This document shows, in pieces, positions 35,250 to 44,141 of a stretch of DNA of 64,000 bases; the first letter of the stretch is position 1; each line of letters begins with the position of its first letter. A program made the position numbers and the translations under genes. Below the pieces are notes generated by a model, which worked only from the letters and a program-made list of their open reading frames with translations, was not told the DNA's origin and did no database searches. The stretch is from Rhizobium sp. P32RR-XVIII (lineage in GTDB: Bacteria; Pseudomonadota; Alphaproteobacteria; Rhizobiales; Rhizobiaceae): NCBI RefSeq assembly GCF_012641395.1, contig NZ_JABAIH010000009.1, forward strand, positions 124,001 through 188,000. The letters are read 5' to 3'.

Positions 35250-36159
35250 TCAGCCGGCACGGCGCCGCTGGGCGCCGCTGGAGCTGCGAGAATTCGGCCT
35301 TGCGGACGCGCTTGCTGCCTTCTGCCGGTCCGCGCCCGCATTGACGTTACCGGCCGCGCGTTTGGTCCTGGCGGGTGCCGACATGCCCGCGCTCTCCCGC
35401 AAAGCCTGTAGGAGATCGTTCGGCTTCGACGACGGCGCCTTCTTCTTCGGCAGTGTCCGGCCCTCGATCTTTGCTTTCACCAGTTCGGCCACGGCCGCCT
35501 CGTAACGGTCGTCGAACGTGCTGGGATCGAACCCACCCTTCTTGGTGTTGATGATGTGCTTGGCAAGTTCCAGCATCTCGCCTTCGATCTTCAGGTCCGG
35601 CATTTCATCAAACGCCTTCTCGGACGAACGGACCTCGTAGTCGTAGTTCAACGTGGAGCCGACCAGGCCCTTGCCGTGGGGACGGATGAGGACGGTGCGC
35701 AGCCGCCGGAACAGAACGGTCCGGGCAATCGCCGCCACCTTGGCTTTGTTCATGCCGTCGCGCAGCAGCTTGAAGGCGTCTCCGCCCATCTTGTCCGGCG
35801 CGATGTAGCGCGATGTAGTACGGTTTGTCGAAGTAGACATCGTCGACGTCGACGCAGGGAATGAAGGCCTCGATTCTCAGCGTCTTGTCACTGTCGGGAA
35901 TGGCTGCGGCGACCTCCTCGGGCTCGAGGACGACATATCGCCCATCCTCGATTTCGAACCCGTTGACCTAGCCTTCGCGGTCGACCGGATCTCCGGTCTC
36001 ACTGTCGACGAACTCGCGGCGTACCCGGTTCCCGGTCTTGCGGTTCAAGGTATTGAAGGCGATCCGTTCCGAGGATGATGCGGCCGTATAAAGTGCGATT
36101 GGAAACGCGACCTCACCAAACTTGATATAGCCTTTCCAATTCGCTCGGGGCGCAACCAT
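35250..36159 (-). pseudogene. Ku protein gene with a nonsense codon and a 10-bp tandem duplication
   Basis: From 36159 the frame reads APRANWKGYIKFGEVAFPIA and NRKTGNRVRREFVDSETGD, then meets TAG at 35970-35968 where a Gln (CAG) would fit. The same frame continues beyond it as VNGFEIEDGRYVVLEPEEV and VDVDDVYFDKPYYIA. There the 10-base unit CGCGATGTAG is present twice in tandem (35799-35808 and 35809-35818, plus strand), shifting the frame. The rest of Ku follows one frame over: DKMGGDAFKLLRDGMNKAKV to a basic tail with SKPNDLLQALRESAGMSA. Two independent lesions make this a true pseudogene rather than a single base error. An EcfG-type promoter precedes it. Confidence 0.85.
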
Positions 36160-36192
36160 CGACACGGACTCCTGACGCAACCAACGCGAGTC

Positions 36193-36218
36193 AACCGAAT
36201 CACTCGCCTGATTGTTCC
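36193..36218 (-). promoter_or_regulatory. EcfG/RpoE2-type promoter of the ku gene
   Basis: On the minus strand GGAAC (36218-36214), a 19-base spacer, TT (36194-36193), 33 bases before the ku start at 36159. Confidence 0.55.
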
Positions 36219-36512
36219 AAGTCCAAACGAATCTGGCCGCGAGGCTAGGTGCGTGGGCCGCAAACGAAACGTGACCCGATGACTGGCGAAGGATCGCGCG
36301 TGCATCGGACGCATGAACACCTCAGGGGATCTCTCGGCGCCACAGGTGGGTCTTCGCTAGTCGATTGGTCTTCAGGAGAACGAAGGTTGCGCAGAACTCC
36401 ACGAAGAGCTTGCCCTTGAGGGCTTCGGAAAACGGTGACCGCGCGGTACCAGGATGTGTGCGCGTCATCGGTGGTATTGGGTCTGGAAGCTTCCAACTTA
36501 GTGAGTCTACCG

Positions 36513-36562
36513 GTGTTCCTGTACGCCAGCGTACGGAGAGACCCCGCAGGCGGGTGCGGGGC
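36513..36562 (-). repeat. dispersed intergenic repeat, copy C
   Basis: GTGTTCCTGTACGCCAGCGT, then GGAGAGACCCCGC and a GCGGGGC arm. It keeps the stem but has lost the A-run found in the other copies. Confidence 0.5.
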
Positions 36563-36643
36563 AGGTGGCCAGCGTCGATAGCCGGACGCGCTCGCGGGGT
36601 GAGCCGAAGACATTCCGCCAAATCAACGAGCCGAACTGCTGAT

Positions 36644-36690
36644 CGTTGCGGTCCGCAACCGTACGGTAACAAAAAGAGCCCCGCAAGGGC
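36644..36690 (-). repeat. dispersed intergenic repeat, copy D, probable terminator of the 37418-36870 operon
   Basis: Plus strand: CGTTGCGGTCCGCAACCGTA, then AACAAAAAGAGCCCCGCAA and GGGC. Read on the minus strand the GC stem ends in CTCTTTTTGTT, a plausible rho-independent terminator 180 bases past the last gene. Confidence 0.55.
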
Positions 36691-36797
36691 AGGTAACGGA
36701 CATGGAGACCGCGCGGCACCGGATGAGAGCCCATCATCACAGGCTGAAGTAACTAAGCCTACCGCGTGGCCACCTTGATTAACGATCGGGATAGCGA

Positions 36798-36824
36798 GCG
36801 TTCCAGATCGCTAGCGTACGCTCC
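36798..36824 (-). repeat. dispersed intergenic repeat, partial copy E
   Basis: Only the first part is kept: GCGTTCCAGATCGCTAGCGT followed by ACG. The terminator half is missing. Confidence 0.45.
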
Positions 36825-36869
36825 AAAGAATCCTGACCGAAGCACGGTAATGAGCAGTGGAACCAGCAG

Positions 36870-37097
36870 TCATCTCTTGCGCGCCAAATTGCCATTAGCA
36901 GCCTGGCGGACGCGCGGCGCGGCCGCGACATACATCACATACCCGTCAGCGGCATCTGCGAGCGCTATCGACGCCTCGTTTTCGCGCCAGCCCGCTTCTA
37001 CCGCAGCCAGGATGATTTCTTTCGTCAACTGATCGAAGACGCGCTGACAGTCTCCGATCCGCTGAACATTGTCCACCTCATAGCTTGGCGTCTTCAT
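36870..37097 (-). CDS. small hypothetical protein
   Basis: A 75-residue protein: KTPSYEVDNVQRIGDCQRVF then DQLTKEIILAAVEAGWRENE and ADAADGYVMYVAAAPRVRQ. It is helical and probably cytoplasmic. It starts 15 bases after the gene at 37113-37418, so the two form a small minus-strand operon, which a terminator-like repeat (36644-36690) may close. No family name known to me. Confidence 0.6.
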   Translation of the reverse strand: MKTPSYEVDNVQRIGDCQRVFDQLTKEIILAAVEAGWRENEASIALADAADGYVMYVAAAPRVRQAANGNLARKR

Positions 37098-37112
37098 TTT
37101 GTTGGCCCTTCG

Positions 37113-37418
37113 TCAGTGAAAGGTCACGGGTAGCGTCTGCGGAAGTCCCTGGATCGCATAGCGATCAAGGCGTAGGGCTAAGAAAGTGGCTCTTTTTTTT
37201 CCAGGTGGCTTGCCGAAATGCCGTTCGAGCTGAACAGCCAGGTCGGCGGGATCGGTGATGCCCTCTTGGAACAGCCGGATAAGGAGCTTGGCGGCGACGT
37301 TGAAGGGACGGGGCTGATCAAAGAAAATATCTTCTGTGTAGCCGGCATCACTCAGCACACGTTGCAGCAAGCTGAAGTTCTGGCTGGTCAGGTCTTTGGT
37401 GGGTATTGCGGAAGACAT
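37113..37418 (-). CDS. conserved-type rhizobial hypothetical protein
   Basis: A 101-residue protein: AIPTKDLTSQNFSLLQRVLS, DAGYTEDIFFDQPRPFNVAA, KLLIRLFQEGITDPADLAVQ, ending RYAIQGLPQTLPVTFH. ATG 37418 has an upstream AAAGGAGG. The LLIRLFQEGITDPADL segment resembles ELYRQGIRDPESLRI of the hsp20-linked gene at 6413, so the two may share a fold. First gene of a two-gene operon. Function unknown. Confidence 0.7.
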   Translation of the reverse strand: MSSAIPTKDLTSQNFSLLQRVLSDAGYTEDIFFDQPRPFNVAAKLLIRLFQEGITDPADLAVQLERHFGKPPGKKRATFLALRLDRYAIQGLPQTLPVTFH

Positions 37419-37747
37419 AAAGCCCTCCTTTCGGTCGGGGCTAGGGTTTGGTGGCCCTCAAACAGCAGCGCCCGTGATGATTGCTGCTGGAGGCGGCACC
37501 ATGCGCCGAATGGAAGGGCGACGCAAACTTATTATTTAGAATTAGCTAATCCGTCTTCGGAGGAGATCATGCCCTGACGGGACCTCGCGGCAGGACGTCC
37601 GCGATAAGCGGCGATTGGCGCAAAGTCCAACTTTTGCGATCGCGCCCTTCGAGTAAAATCGAGTAGGCTTTCTGTGAGGCACATCGAGGGCGCGGTGGCC
37701 CAGCCTGGCGTCAGGGCGCGGAACGGTAAAGGAACATTTCTGGGTAT
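37419..37747. other. spacer upstream of the small operon
   Basis: Nothing recognised. It must contain the promoter of the 37418 operon, but no EcfG-type site was found in it. Confidence 0.4.
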
Positions 37748-37990
37748 TCATCAGAGAACGTCAGTTTGGAGCGTCCCGCGTATCGAGGACGTCAGCCACG
37801 AACGCTTCCGGTCAACTGCGTCGTGTCGCCGGGCATCGCTATCCCAAGACATAGAGCAGTGCGGCGAGGACGAACGCCAAGGCAAGCACCGATACATTCC
37901 AGAAATAGAAACGGAAGATGTGTGGTTTCTCTCGACAATGGCACGATTCCGTTATGTCTTTGGGGTCCAACGCGTTTTTCCATCAAGCGT
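37748..37990 (-). pseudogene. decayed copy of the small membrane-protein gene at 58451-58633
   Basis: The two loci match along their length on the minus strand: the region before LGIAMPGDTTQLTGSVRG here equals FGIAMSGDTTELTASVHG at 58451. The hydrophobic segment and the start are broken by frameshifts here. The EcfG-type promoter of the intact copy is degraded too: the GGAAC box reads CGCAC at 37988-37992 on the minus strand. Confidence 0.65.
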
Positions 37991-38112
37991 GCGACCACCT
38001 CATTGCCTAGAATAAATCCGTTCCGGCCCTATTGTAGTAGCGTAGGTCTATATGATTAACGGCGCGGACCGCTTGAGAGACATCTGCTCTCGCCTATGGG
38101 AGGAGCAGAAAA

Positions 38113-38560
38113 ATGCCCGACCCAACCGCAACACCCAGTACCTTTATCGCAGCGATGGATGGAGAAACGGCTTGGGCCTTTCTGAATGCATCCGAGTGGA
38201 TCGATCTCAAAAGTCAACGAACAGCTACAGGTCCCCAACCGCCCAATTGACTACGATTATTTCCGGGGATTGGGCGTGTGCTCGATCGTCATGAATGCCC
38301 GGGCGGCTTAGAGATTGAACCCGGCGTTGTCGGTAAGGAGGGGATGATCGGAACGGAAGCACTTGCCGGCATCAAACACTCTCCATTCGAAGTCGTTCAG
38401 ATTGCCGGAACGCTCGACGTCTGCCGTTGCGACACATGCAGTCCTTGAATGAAAAGCGGCCGGCTCTGCGGCGGCTCATCACACGATACATGCAGGCGTT
38501 CCACGTGCAGATCGCTGCCACAGCGCTTGCCAACGGAAGAGCGACAATGGTCCCCAGTCT
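38113..38560 (+). pseudogene. Crp/Fnr-family regulator, multiply frameshifted
   Basis: Successive frames give one Crp/Fnr protein without its DNA-binding end. ATG 38113 (after GGAGGAG): AAMDGETAWAFLNASEWIDL. Shift: VNEQLQVPNRPIDYDYFRGL then GVCSIV. Shift back: EIEPGVVGKEGMIGTEALAG and SPFEVVQIAG. Shift: NEKRPALRRLITRYMQAFHV then QIAATALANGRAT. The winged-helix part is absent, and a glycine-rich gene remnant follows. Proteins of this type sense a ligand in a beta-roll and control transcription; this one cannot. Confidence 0.75.
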
Positions 38561-38833
38561 CGGCACTTACGATCGGCCTTGCAATGTCTGCCATGGCTCA
38601 AGCCAGCGGCGGCTCGGGTGGGACGGGCGGTTCCGGAAGCACTGGTGGGGCTTGGTGCCGCAAGCGGTTCCGGCACCAGCGGCGGCTCCGGCGGCGTTTC
38701 AGGTTCCGCGACCAGGAACAGCCCGGCGGGTACAAGTACTTCCAATACTGAAAGGCTCCACCGGCAAGAAAGATTCGTCCGACTGTGTTCAAGGCCAAAC
38801 GACAACCAACAATGCGACGAAGACCGCCCCTAG
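38555..38833 (+). pseudogene. glycine/serine-rich exported protein, frameshifted
   Basis: One frame reads LTIGLAMSAMAQASGGSGGT, the end of a signal peptide with an AMA-Q cleavage site and the start of a Gly/Ser repeat. The next frame continues ASGSGTSGGSGGVSGSATRN then SPAGTSTSNTERLHRQ. Rhizobia carry several small exported proteins of this style. The frame is broken near 38645, and the beginning of the signal peptide runs into the Crp/Fnr remnant. Confidence 0.55.
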
Positions 38834-38850
38834 TGTAAGCGCAGGAGCGC

Positions 38851-39329
38851 GTGGCTATTGCCAATAGCATTAAGCAGCCTAAGAAAAGGCCGCGGAGCGC
38901 CTGCGTGGCTTTTGCTTGAAGAGGCTGCTCCCTTTCGGTGTCCACGGGCGATTTTACGAAATCGATGGCAGCTGGTTTCGGTGACATGTCACCGTCGACT
39001 GTCGCCACTGAAGGCGCGCATAAGCCGTTCGGTGATTGATACCGCTCCCTCCATGCGACGGCGGCCCGCGATAATTCAACGGCTGATGTTTCCGGCGATA
39101 CCAGAGATGAGAGATTCTACGTTGAACAGACTGTGGATCTGAATGCGGTTTGGATTGTTCCTTTGGTTGTGTTCTTTGGCCCGATTCGACGGCTCGGCGC
39201 GCGGTCGAAGCTCTTTGCATCGCGGAGTTCTCCATCTTTTATAGCCCTGGACCTGATCATGACCTGTTCCCGGCCCGGAAGCCTTTGAGACGACTGTCCC
39301 TGCGGATAACGTCGCTACGTCAAATCACT
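38851..39329. other. 480-base spacer without a recognisable gene
   Basis: Short frames only; nothing recognisable on either strand. Confidence 0.5.
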
Positions 39330-39629
39330 TCAGTCCCCCGTGGCTTCGACTGGGCCTCCGGGTCGCGCTGGTGCACCGCCTTCGTTCTCCCATGACGCTA
39401 GTGCTTCTGAGTCTGCGTTTTGCCGGCGCCAGATCGAGGGGAGATACTTCTCCGAAGAAATGGTGCCCGCTTCGATGCGGCGAATAATCACGACTTCTTC
39501 CTGATAATCAGCGCCTTCGGCGGCTTCCATCTCGGACGTGGCATAGTTTGCCCGCTTGAGAACACGCTGCAGCGCCGAGCGTTGTTCCTGTGGAGCACTC
39601 GCTTGACTAGGTGAACGAAAAGTCACCAT
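39330..39629 (-). CDS. hypothetical protein coupled to a membrane micro-protein
   Basis: A 99-residue hydrophilic protein: SALQRVLKRANYATSEMEAA, GADYQEEVVIIRRIEAGTIS, ending in a Gly/Pro tail. ATG 39629 has GGAGGGG 7 bases upstream. Its start overlaps the last codons of a 37-residue membrane peptide (39623-39736), so the two are translationally coupled. No family recognised. Confidence 0.5.
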   Translation of the reverse strand: MVTFRSPSQASAPQEQRSALQRVLKRANYATSEMEAAEGADYQEEVVIIRRIEAGTISSEKYLPSIWRRQNADSEALASWENEGGAPARPGGPVEATGD

Positions 39630-39736
39630 AGCCACCCCTCCACAATCAGGAACAGGATGAAGATGACGCTGAAAACGACCAACATTCTGGCTGCCGTGTC
39701 GTGATCAAAGCGAGGATGATTGAATATGGAAGACAT
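39623..39736 (-). CDS. 37-residue single-TM micro-protein
   Basis: From ATG 39736, behind a perfect AAAGGAGG, the frame reads SSIFNHPRFDHDTAARM then LVVFSVIFILFLIVEGWLW and stops. It is a short polar head and one TM helix with a Trp-rich end. It overlaps the next gene by 7 bases. A strong ribosome site and a coherent TM helix support a real gene; function unknown. Confidence 0.6.
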   Translation of the reverse strand: MSSIFNHPRFDHDTAARMLVVFSVIFILFLIVEGWLW

Positions 39737-40056
39737 GACGTCCTCCTTTGCTGGGGGCGAAGGGTCTGAACCTTTTGCGCAGCGCCCGCGTCAAATGCTG
39801 TCGACAAAAAAGATACGCCGCGAATGGGTTTTAAAGAAGGCACCCGCCGCACCGTTTGCCCTAAAGGAAGATGAGCCGACGTTGAGGAAATGCCGTTCAG
39901 GCCGCCGGGTGATAAGCATCGAATTCCGAAACCAAGCTCGGTATTCAAGCGACCAGCCAAGTTCAGCTCCTATAGGAACTGCGGCTCAGCGGCCGGTGGC
40001 GACAACGGCGAATGGATCGGATGAGTAATCGGCCGAATGTATGGAGAAAAAACGGT
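39737..40056. other. spacer between divergent genes
   Basis: No gene recognised. It separates the micro-protein operon from the catalase promoter. Confidence 0.45.
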
Positions 40057-40081
40057 GGAACATTCCTCCGGCAGGTCGGTT
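40057..40081 (+). promoter_or_regulatory. EcfG/RpoE2-type promoter of the catalase gene
   Basis: GGAAC (40057-40061), an 18-base spacer, TT (40080-40081), 30 bases before the start. Confidence 0.7.
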
Positions 40082-40110
40082 AGTTGACGTCAAATCAGGG
40101 AGGACGTCCA

Positions 40111-41388
40111 ATGTATCACCACGTGAAGAAGCTCATGTACACCGTACGGGTTGACGAGCCTGATCCTAAGTTCGGCAACATGTTGCTTGAGCAATTCGGT
40201 GGCGCCAACGGCGAACTCGCGGCGGCCATGCAATACTCGATTCAGGGCCTGAACTGCGAGGACCCTGGACGCAAAGACCTCCTGATGGATATCGGGACAG
40301 AAGAGCTCAGTCACCTTGAGATTGTGGGCACCTTAGCAAGGATGCACCTGAGACCGTTGAAGTCGGTCAGAGAGGAGGCGGAAGCGGACCCGCTGATCGC
40401 CATTGCCGGCGGCGGTGGCGTAAATCTGTTCAATTCCATGGGAAATCCGTGGACGGCAGATTACCTCAAGATTACGGGTGAATTGGATGTGGATCTAAGA
40501 AGCAACATTGCTGCTGAAGCACGGGCCAAGATCGTTTACGAGCGCTTGATCAATTTTTGCCGTGATCCGGGCACCAAGGATGCGCTGCAGTTCCTGATGA
40601 CCCGAGAAATCACGCACATGCGTGCGTTTTCACTGGCTCTGGAAAGCATGGGCAAGCCATCGCTGAGCATTGGCAGTATTGCGCCGACCCCAGGCTTGGT
40701 TGATCAATTCTTCAATGATTCCACGGGTCAAGGTGATCTCGGTGAAGTCGACTCGCGCGGTCCATGGAATGAAGGAGAATCTTGGGAGTTTGTAGAGGCG
40801 CCGGCCTTTAAAGATCTCAGGGGAGCGGAGAACACAGGACCAGCCATCCGCGCCCAGAGTGCCCCTCCGGAAGGACTAGAGGCGGTTCAAGGTCTGCTTG
40901 TTGACGAGCTCCGCGACCTGCTGCATGCCGAAAAGCAGCTATTAAAGGCGTTGCCGAAGATGCGGAAAGCTGCTCACTCGAGGCAACTCCAAACGCTATT
41001 GCAGCACCATTTCAACGAGACAGAAGAGCAGGTGGAACGCCTAAACGAAAGTCTACGCATTCTTGGTTCAGCAGCTCACGCCAAGCCCTGCAAGGGTATG
41101 GCGGGCTTGATAGAGGAAGGCGAGGAAGTGATTGCGGAAGGCAAGAAAAAGGAGGAGGCTCCCGCAGATCTGGCCTTGATCGGAGCAGCGTTGCGGGTTG
41201 AGCACTACGAAATCGCCGCCTACACCAATGCTCGCAATTTGGCACTGCAACTTGAGCTGCCGGTAGTAGCCCAGTTATTGACCCTGTCGCTGGGCGAGGA
41301 GCAGAATGCGGGACAGTTGCTGGATCAGGTTGCTCAGCCTTTGATGTCGGCGGCAAGAATGCCTCGCAACGTCATCTTGGATAAATAA
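40111..41388 (+). CDS. manganese catalase fused to a DUF892 (YciE/YciF) ferritin-like domain
   Basis: A 425-residue fusion. Residues 1-235 are a non-haem manganese catalase, which splits hydrogen peroxide at a di-manganese site: LEQFGGANGELAAAMQYSIQ (Glu ligand), IGTEELSHLEIVGTLARMHL (Glu and His), AEARAKIVYERLINFCRDPG and REITHMRAFSLALESMGK (Glu and His). Residues 255-425 are a DUF892 four-helix domain: VQGLLVDELRDLLHAEKQLL, ALRVEHYEIAAYTNARNLAL, LGEEQNAGQLLDQVA, with its own carboxylate and His residues. ATG 40111 follows GGGAGGA. The fusion joins two di-metal helical bundles in one chain. It has its own EcfG-type promoter. Confidence 0.9.
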   Translation: MYHHVKKLMYTVRVDEPDPKFGNMLLEQFGGANGELAAAMQYSIQGLNCEDPGRKDLLMDIGTEELSHLEIVGTLARMHLRPLKSVREEAEADPLIAIAGGGGVNLFNSMGNPWTADYLKITGELDVDLRSNIAAEARAKIVYERLINFCRDPGTKDALQFLMTREITHMRAFSLALESMGKPSLSIGSIAPTPGLVDQFFNDSTGQGDLGEVDSRGPWNEGESWEFVEAPAFKDLRGAENTGPAIRAQSAPPEGLEAVQGLLVDELRDLLHAEKQLLKALPKMRKAAHSRQLQTLLQHHFNETEEQVERLNESLRILGSAAHAKPCKGMAGLIEEGEEVIAEGKKKEEAPADLALIGAALRVEHYEIAAYTNARNLALQLELPVVAQLLTLSLGEEQNAGQLLDQVAQPLMSAARMPRNVILDK

Positions 41389-41892
41389 ACAGGTGGCTTC
41401 CATGGTTGAAGCGCATCGGCGGATTCTCCGGGACGAAAACTCTACGAAAACCGACCGTGGCATCTGGCCACTGCCACACGTGCCTCTTGCAGGTAGCCGA
41501 CCACCGCGCTCATCAGGACAGAAGAGTTTGACACTGATAAGCCCCTTAATGCTGGAGGATCTCAGGCCGTCCTCGTGATAACAGAGCACTACAGTCCACG
41601 GCGCCGAGCCGGCAAGGCAGATAAGCGACCAGGATCCTGGGGAGAGGTTATCCTGGCCGCGGACTTACCCGGGGTTCGGAACGGCGCAGAGACGCTGATG
41701 CGGGCGGTAAGGTACCCACGCGATCCAAAAGACCCAAATGATCAAGATTCAGCTAGGTTCCGGTTCAGACGCGTGCGAGGAAGAACTTTGACCCGTTCTA
41801 TCCAGACTTAATCCGATCGAAGCTGCTATTCGATCGGTTCGCGCGCAAGCTTCAGGGTGTCACTGCGCTCGTTGGCTGCTCACGACGGCGGA
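41389..41892. other. 500-base spacer without a recognisable gene
   Basis: Only short frames with improbable composition; nothing recognised. Confidence 0.5.
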
Positions 41893-42195
41893 TTAGGCCT
41901 TGGTCGCGGTTTTCGGCGGCACTTCGGTGCGTGAGGCGACGCCCCTCCCGACAGCGGGCATTCCCGCCTCAAGGCAAGCCGCAATAAAGGCTTCGCGAGC
42001 CACTTCTGCGGGAACTGCCCGGCTGATCGCTCCACGGCATTTGTCGATTGCCCGATCATATCGCTCGCCATGACGCAAAGGCCATTCGTTTTCGAGAAAA
42101 TCCAGGGCGTCGAAGGCGGTATGAAATGTGCGTTCAAGTCCGCATTGCAGGTGGATTGCGACTGGAACTCGCCAAGGGACGTCATTGATAAACAT
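41893..42195 (-). CDS. DUF982-family protein
   Basis: A 100-residue DUF982 protein: INDVPWRVPVAIHLQCGLER, the signature LDFLENEWPLRHGERYDRAI, and REAFIAACLEAGMPAVGRG. DUF982 proteins are small, abundant in rhizobia and of unknown function. Start 42195 has a perfect AAAGGAGGAG. An EcfG-type promoter lies about 110 bases upstream. A truncated copy is at 31526-31752. Confidence 0.88.
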   Translation of the reverse strand: MFINDVPWRVPVAIHLQCGLERTFHTAFDALDFLENEWPLRHGERYDRAIDKCRGAISRAVPAEVAREAFIAACLEAGMPAVGRGVASRTEVPPKTATKA

Positions 42196-42306
42196 GATCA
42201 CTCCTCCTTTCGCGATATACCAATGCACGAAGATCCATGAGATCGCGGCCCTTTCAGAATCGGCAAGAAACGGGCGGAGCAACAAACTGCCGCGATCCCA
42301 ACCTCA

Positions 42307-42331
42307 AACAGTTACAGGTTGCGAATGTTCC
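42307..42331 (-). promoter_or_regulatory. EcfG/RpoE2-type promoter of the DUF982 gene
   Basis: On the minus strand GGAAC (42331-42327), an 18-base spacer, TT (42308-42307). It leaves a leader of about 105 bases. Confidence 0.6.
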
Positions 42332-42705
42332 GGTCTGGTATAGTACCGTACGCTTCCTAGCGACGACGCCGGGCGATTGCTCCAAGCACGACTATCATCA
42401 TTAGCAGCAGCCACGTTTCCCAGACTCGCGGAGTTCTTCGTGACGTTCGGCTTCAAGTGCGCATTTCCTCCTCCGCCGTTGCTGTGCGAGAGGTGCTGGT
42501 AACCGATGTTCTGCCCCCCACGTTGTCCTGTCCGCCTTGATCTGTGACCGGCATTCCATGGACGAGCGAAGGGAGTTTCTTGGACGCTGCCGAATCATCC
42601 TTGCGAAGGATGAGGCGATACAACAGGCCACCGAGAGTGCAGACACGGAGATTGCTCCGGCTATTGCAATCTCCTCACATCATGGCACGGAGGGCGCAGG
42701 TCCAA
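42332..42705. other. spacer with a decayed small membrane-peptide frame
   Basis: The minus strand at 42360-42430 reads ETWLLLMMIVVLGAIARRRR and stops, like the end of a small membrane protein, but no start or open frame precedes it. Nothing else recognised. Confidence 0.4.
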
Positions 42706-43911
42706 TCACCGAACAAGGAACCCAAGCACTGCTGCGTTTGCCAGATCGATGAAGAATGCGGAGACGAGTGGCAGGATGATGAACGCGATGGTCGCTGCTC
42801 CGTGGATTTTAGTGACCGCCGTCATGTTGGCTATTGCCGTGGGGGTAGCTCCTAGCGAAATCCCGCAAAAGCCGGCGGAAATGACCGCCGCATTGTAGTT
42901 GCGGCCCATGGCTGGGAACACGACCAAGATGATGTAGATGACGGCCGCAAGCGTCTGCACCGCCAGCACGATCGCGAGCGAAAGGCCGAGCCCGCTCAGG
43001 CCCCACAACTGCATGCTCATCAAAGACATCGCCAGGAACACGTTCAGCGAGAGATCGGATATCAGCGCGAGACCGCGGGTGTGCGTCGGCCACGGCAAGC
43101 TCGGTGCTAGGATCGGAATGCTGTTCGTCATCGCAATGGCGATCAATAGACAGACGACGAACAGCGGAAGGTTGATACCCGCGTCCAGGATAATCTCGTG
43201 TAGGGCATAGCCAATTAGAATCGCAACATTTGTCACCAGCAATGTGCGCAACAGGCTGATGTAGCTGACATCGTCTTCATGGCTCCTGACTGTATCCCGC
43301 GAGACCCCAATTGTCAGCTCCTCGTCCTTGGGGCCGCTCAAGCCATTCCGGGTGATCAGATACTGTGCAAGTGGTCCCCCGACGAGGCTGGCGACGACCA
43401 GGCCGAGCGTTGCGCTGGCAATGCCGATTTCGAGAGCATTTGTGAGACCGAAACGGCTCGACACAATCGGAGCCCAGGCAATCGTCGTGCCGTGCCCGCC
43501 GATCAGCGAGGTCGAACCGAGAAGGATTGCCATGCCTTGTGGAAGACCGAGCACTTTCCCCATTCCGAAGGCCACAATGTTCTGGATTACCAGAAAAGCA
43601 AGCGTGGCGGCCAGCAGGATTAGAAACGGCTTGCCTCCAGCAAGGAGATCGGAGAGCCGCGCGTTCAGGCCAATGCCGGTGAAAAAGTAAAGCAGCAACA
43701 TGTCGCGTGCGGCAAGCGTGAAGCTGATCTCGATGCCGAAGAACTCATAGGCGGCGAGCGTCACCAACGCTGCCAGGAGGCCGCCCGTGACCGCCTCCGG
43801 AATGCTCCAGCGGGTGAGAGCGGGGATGAGTCGATTGAGGTTCGCGCCAGCGAAGAACACCAGGATCGCTATGGTGAACGACAGCAGTCCTGGGACCTGT
43901 ATTGTCGACAT
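42706..43911 (-). CDS. gltS: sodium/glutamate symporter, GltS family
   Basis: A 401-residue, about 12-TM carrier that takes up glutamate with sodium. Family motifs are clear: YFFTGIGLNARLSDLLAGGK, LLGSTSLIGGHGTTIAWAPI (first reentrant loop) and the repeat-related AGFCGISLGATPTAIANMTA (second reentrant loop). Start 43911 is an ATG with a weak ribosome site. Length is normal. It is divergent from the transporter-suffix gene at 44142. The substrate is inferred from the family. Confidence 0.92.
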   Translation of the reverse strand: MSTIQVPGLLSFTIAILVFFAGANLNRLIPALTRWSIPEAVTGGLLAALVTLAAYEFFGIEISFTLAARDMLLLYFFTGIGLNARLSDLLAGGKPFLILLAATLAFLVIQNIVAFGMGKVLGLPQGMAILLGSTSLIGGHGTTIAWAPIVSSRFGLTNALEIGIASATLGLVVASLVGGPLAQYLITRNGLSGPKDEELTIGVSRDTVRSHEDDVSYISLLRTLLVTNVAILIGYALHEIILDAGINLPLFVVCLLIAIAMTNSIPILAPSLPWPTHTRGLALISDLSLNVFLAMSLMSMQLWGLSGLGLSLAIVLAVQTLAAVIYIILVVFPAMGRNYNAAVISAGFCGISLGATPTAIANMTAVTKIHGAATIAFIILPLVSAFFIDLANAAVLGFLVR

Positions 43912-44141
43912 GCGCCACCTCGCCGGAGTTGCAGCCGAGCACGCAGCAATGACTGCGTGTCGTCACTTTGACATGCGCCAGACAATTAGGCGAGCGGAAA
44001 TAGCCTCGCCACGCTCATCTAAAGAGCTTAGAATAGTTGGCTATCGGCCCACAACTGAATGTGGCATTCTACGTCACCTGCTTACCGACCGCGCATCTCG
44101 TGAAGCAGCAGAGTGGAACGCTCTGATCGGGGGATGGTAAG

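Larger units (their letters stand above)
36219..36869. other. repeat-rich spacer downstream of the small-gene operon
   Basis: No gene recognised. It contains three copies of a dispersed repeat (36513, 36644, 36798) and two of the GACCGCGCGG palindromic core (36437-36446 and 36707-36716). Confidence 0.55.
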
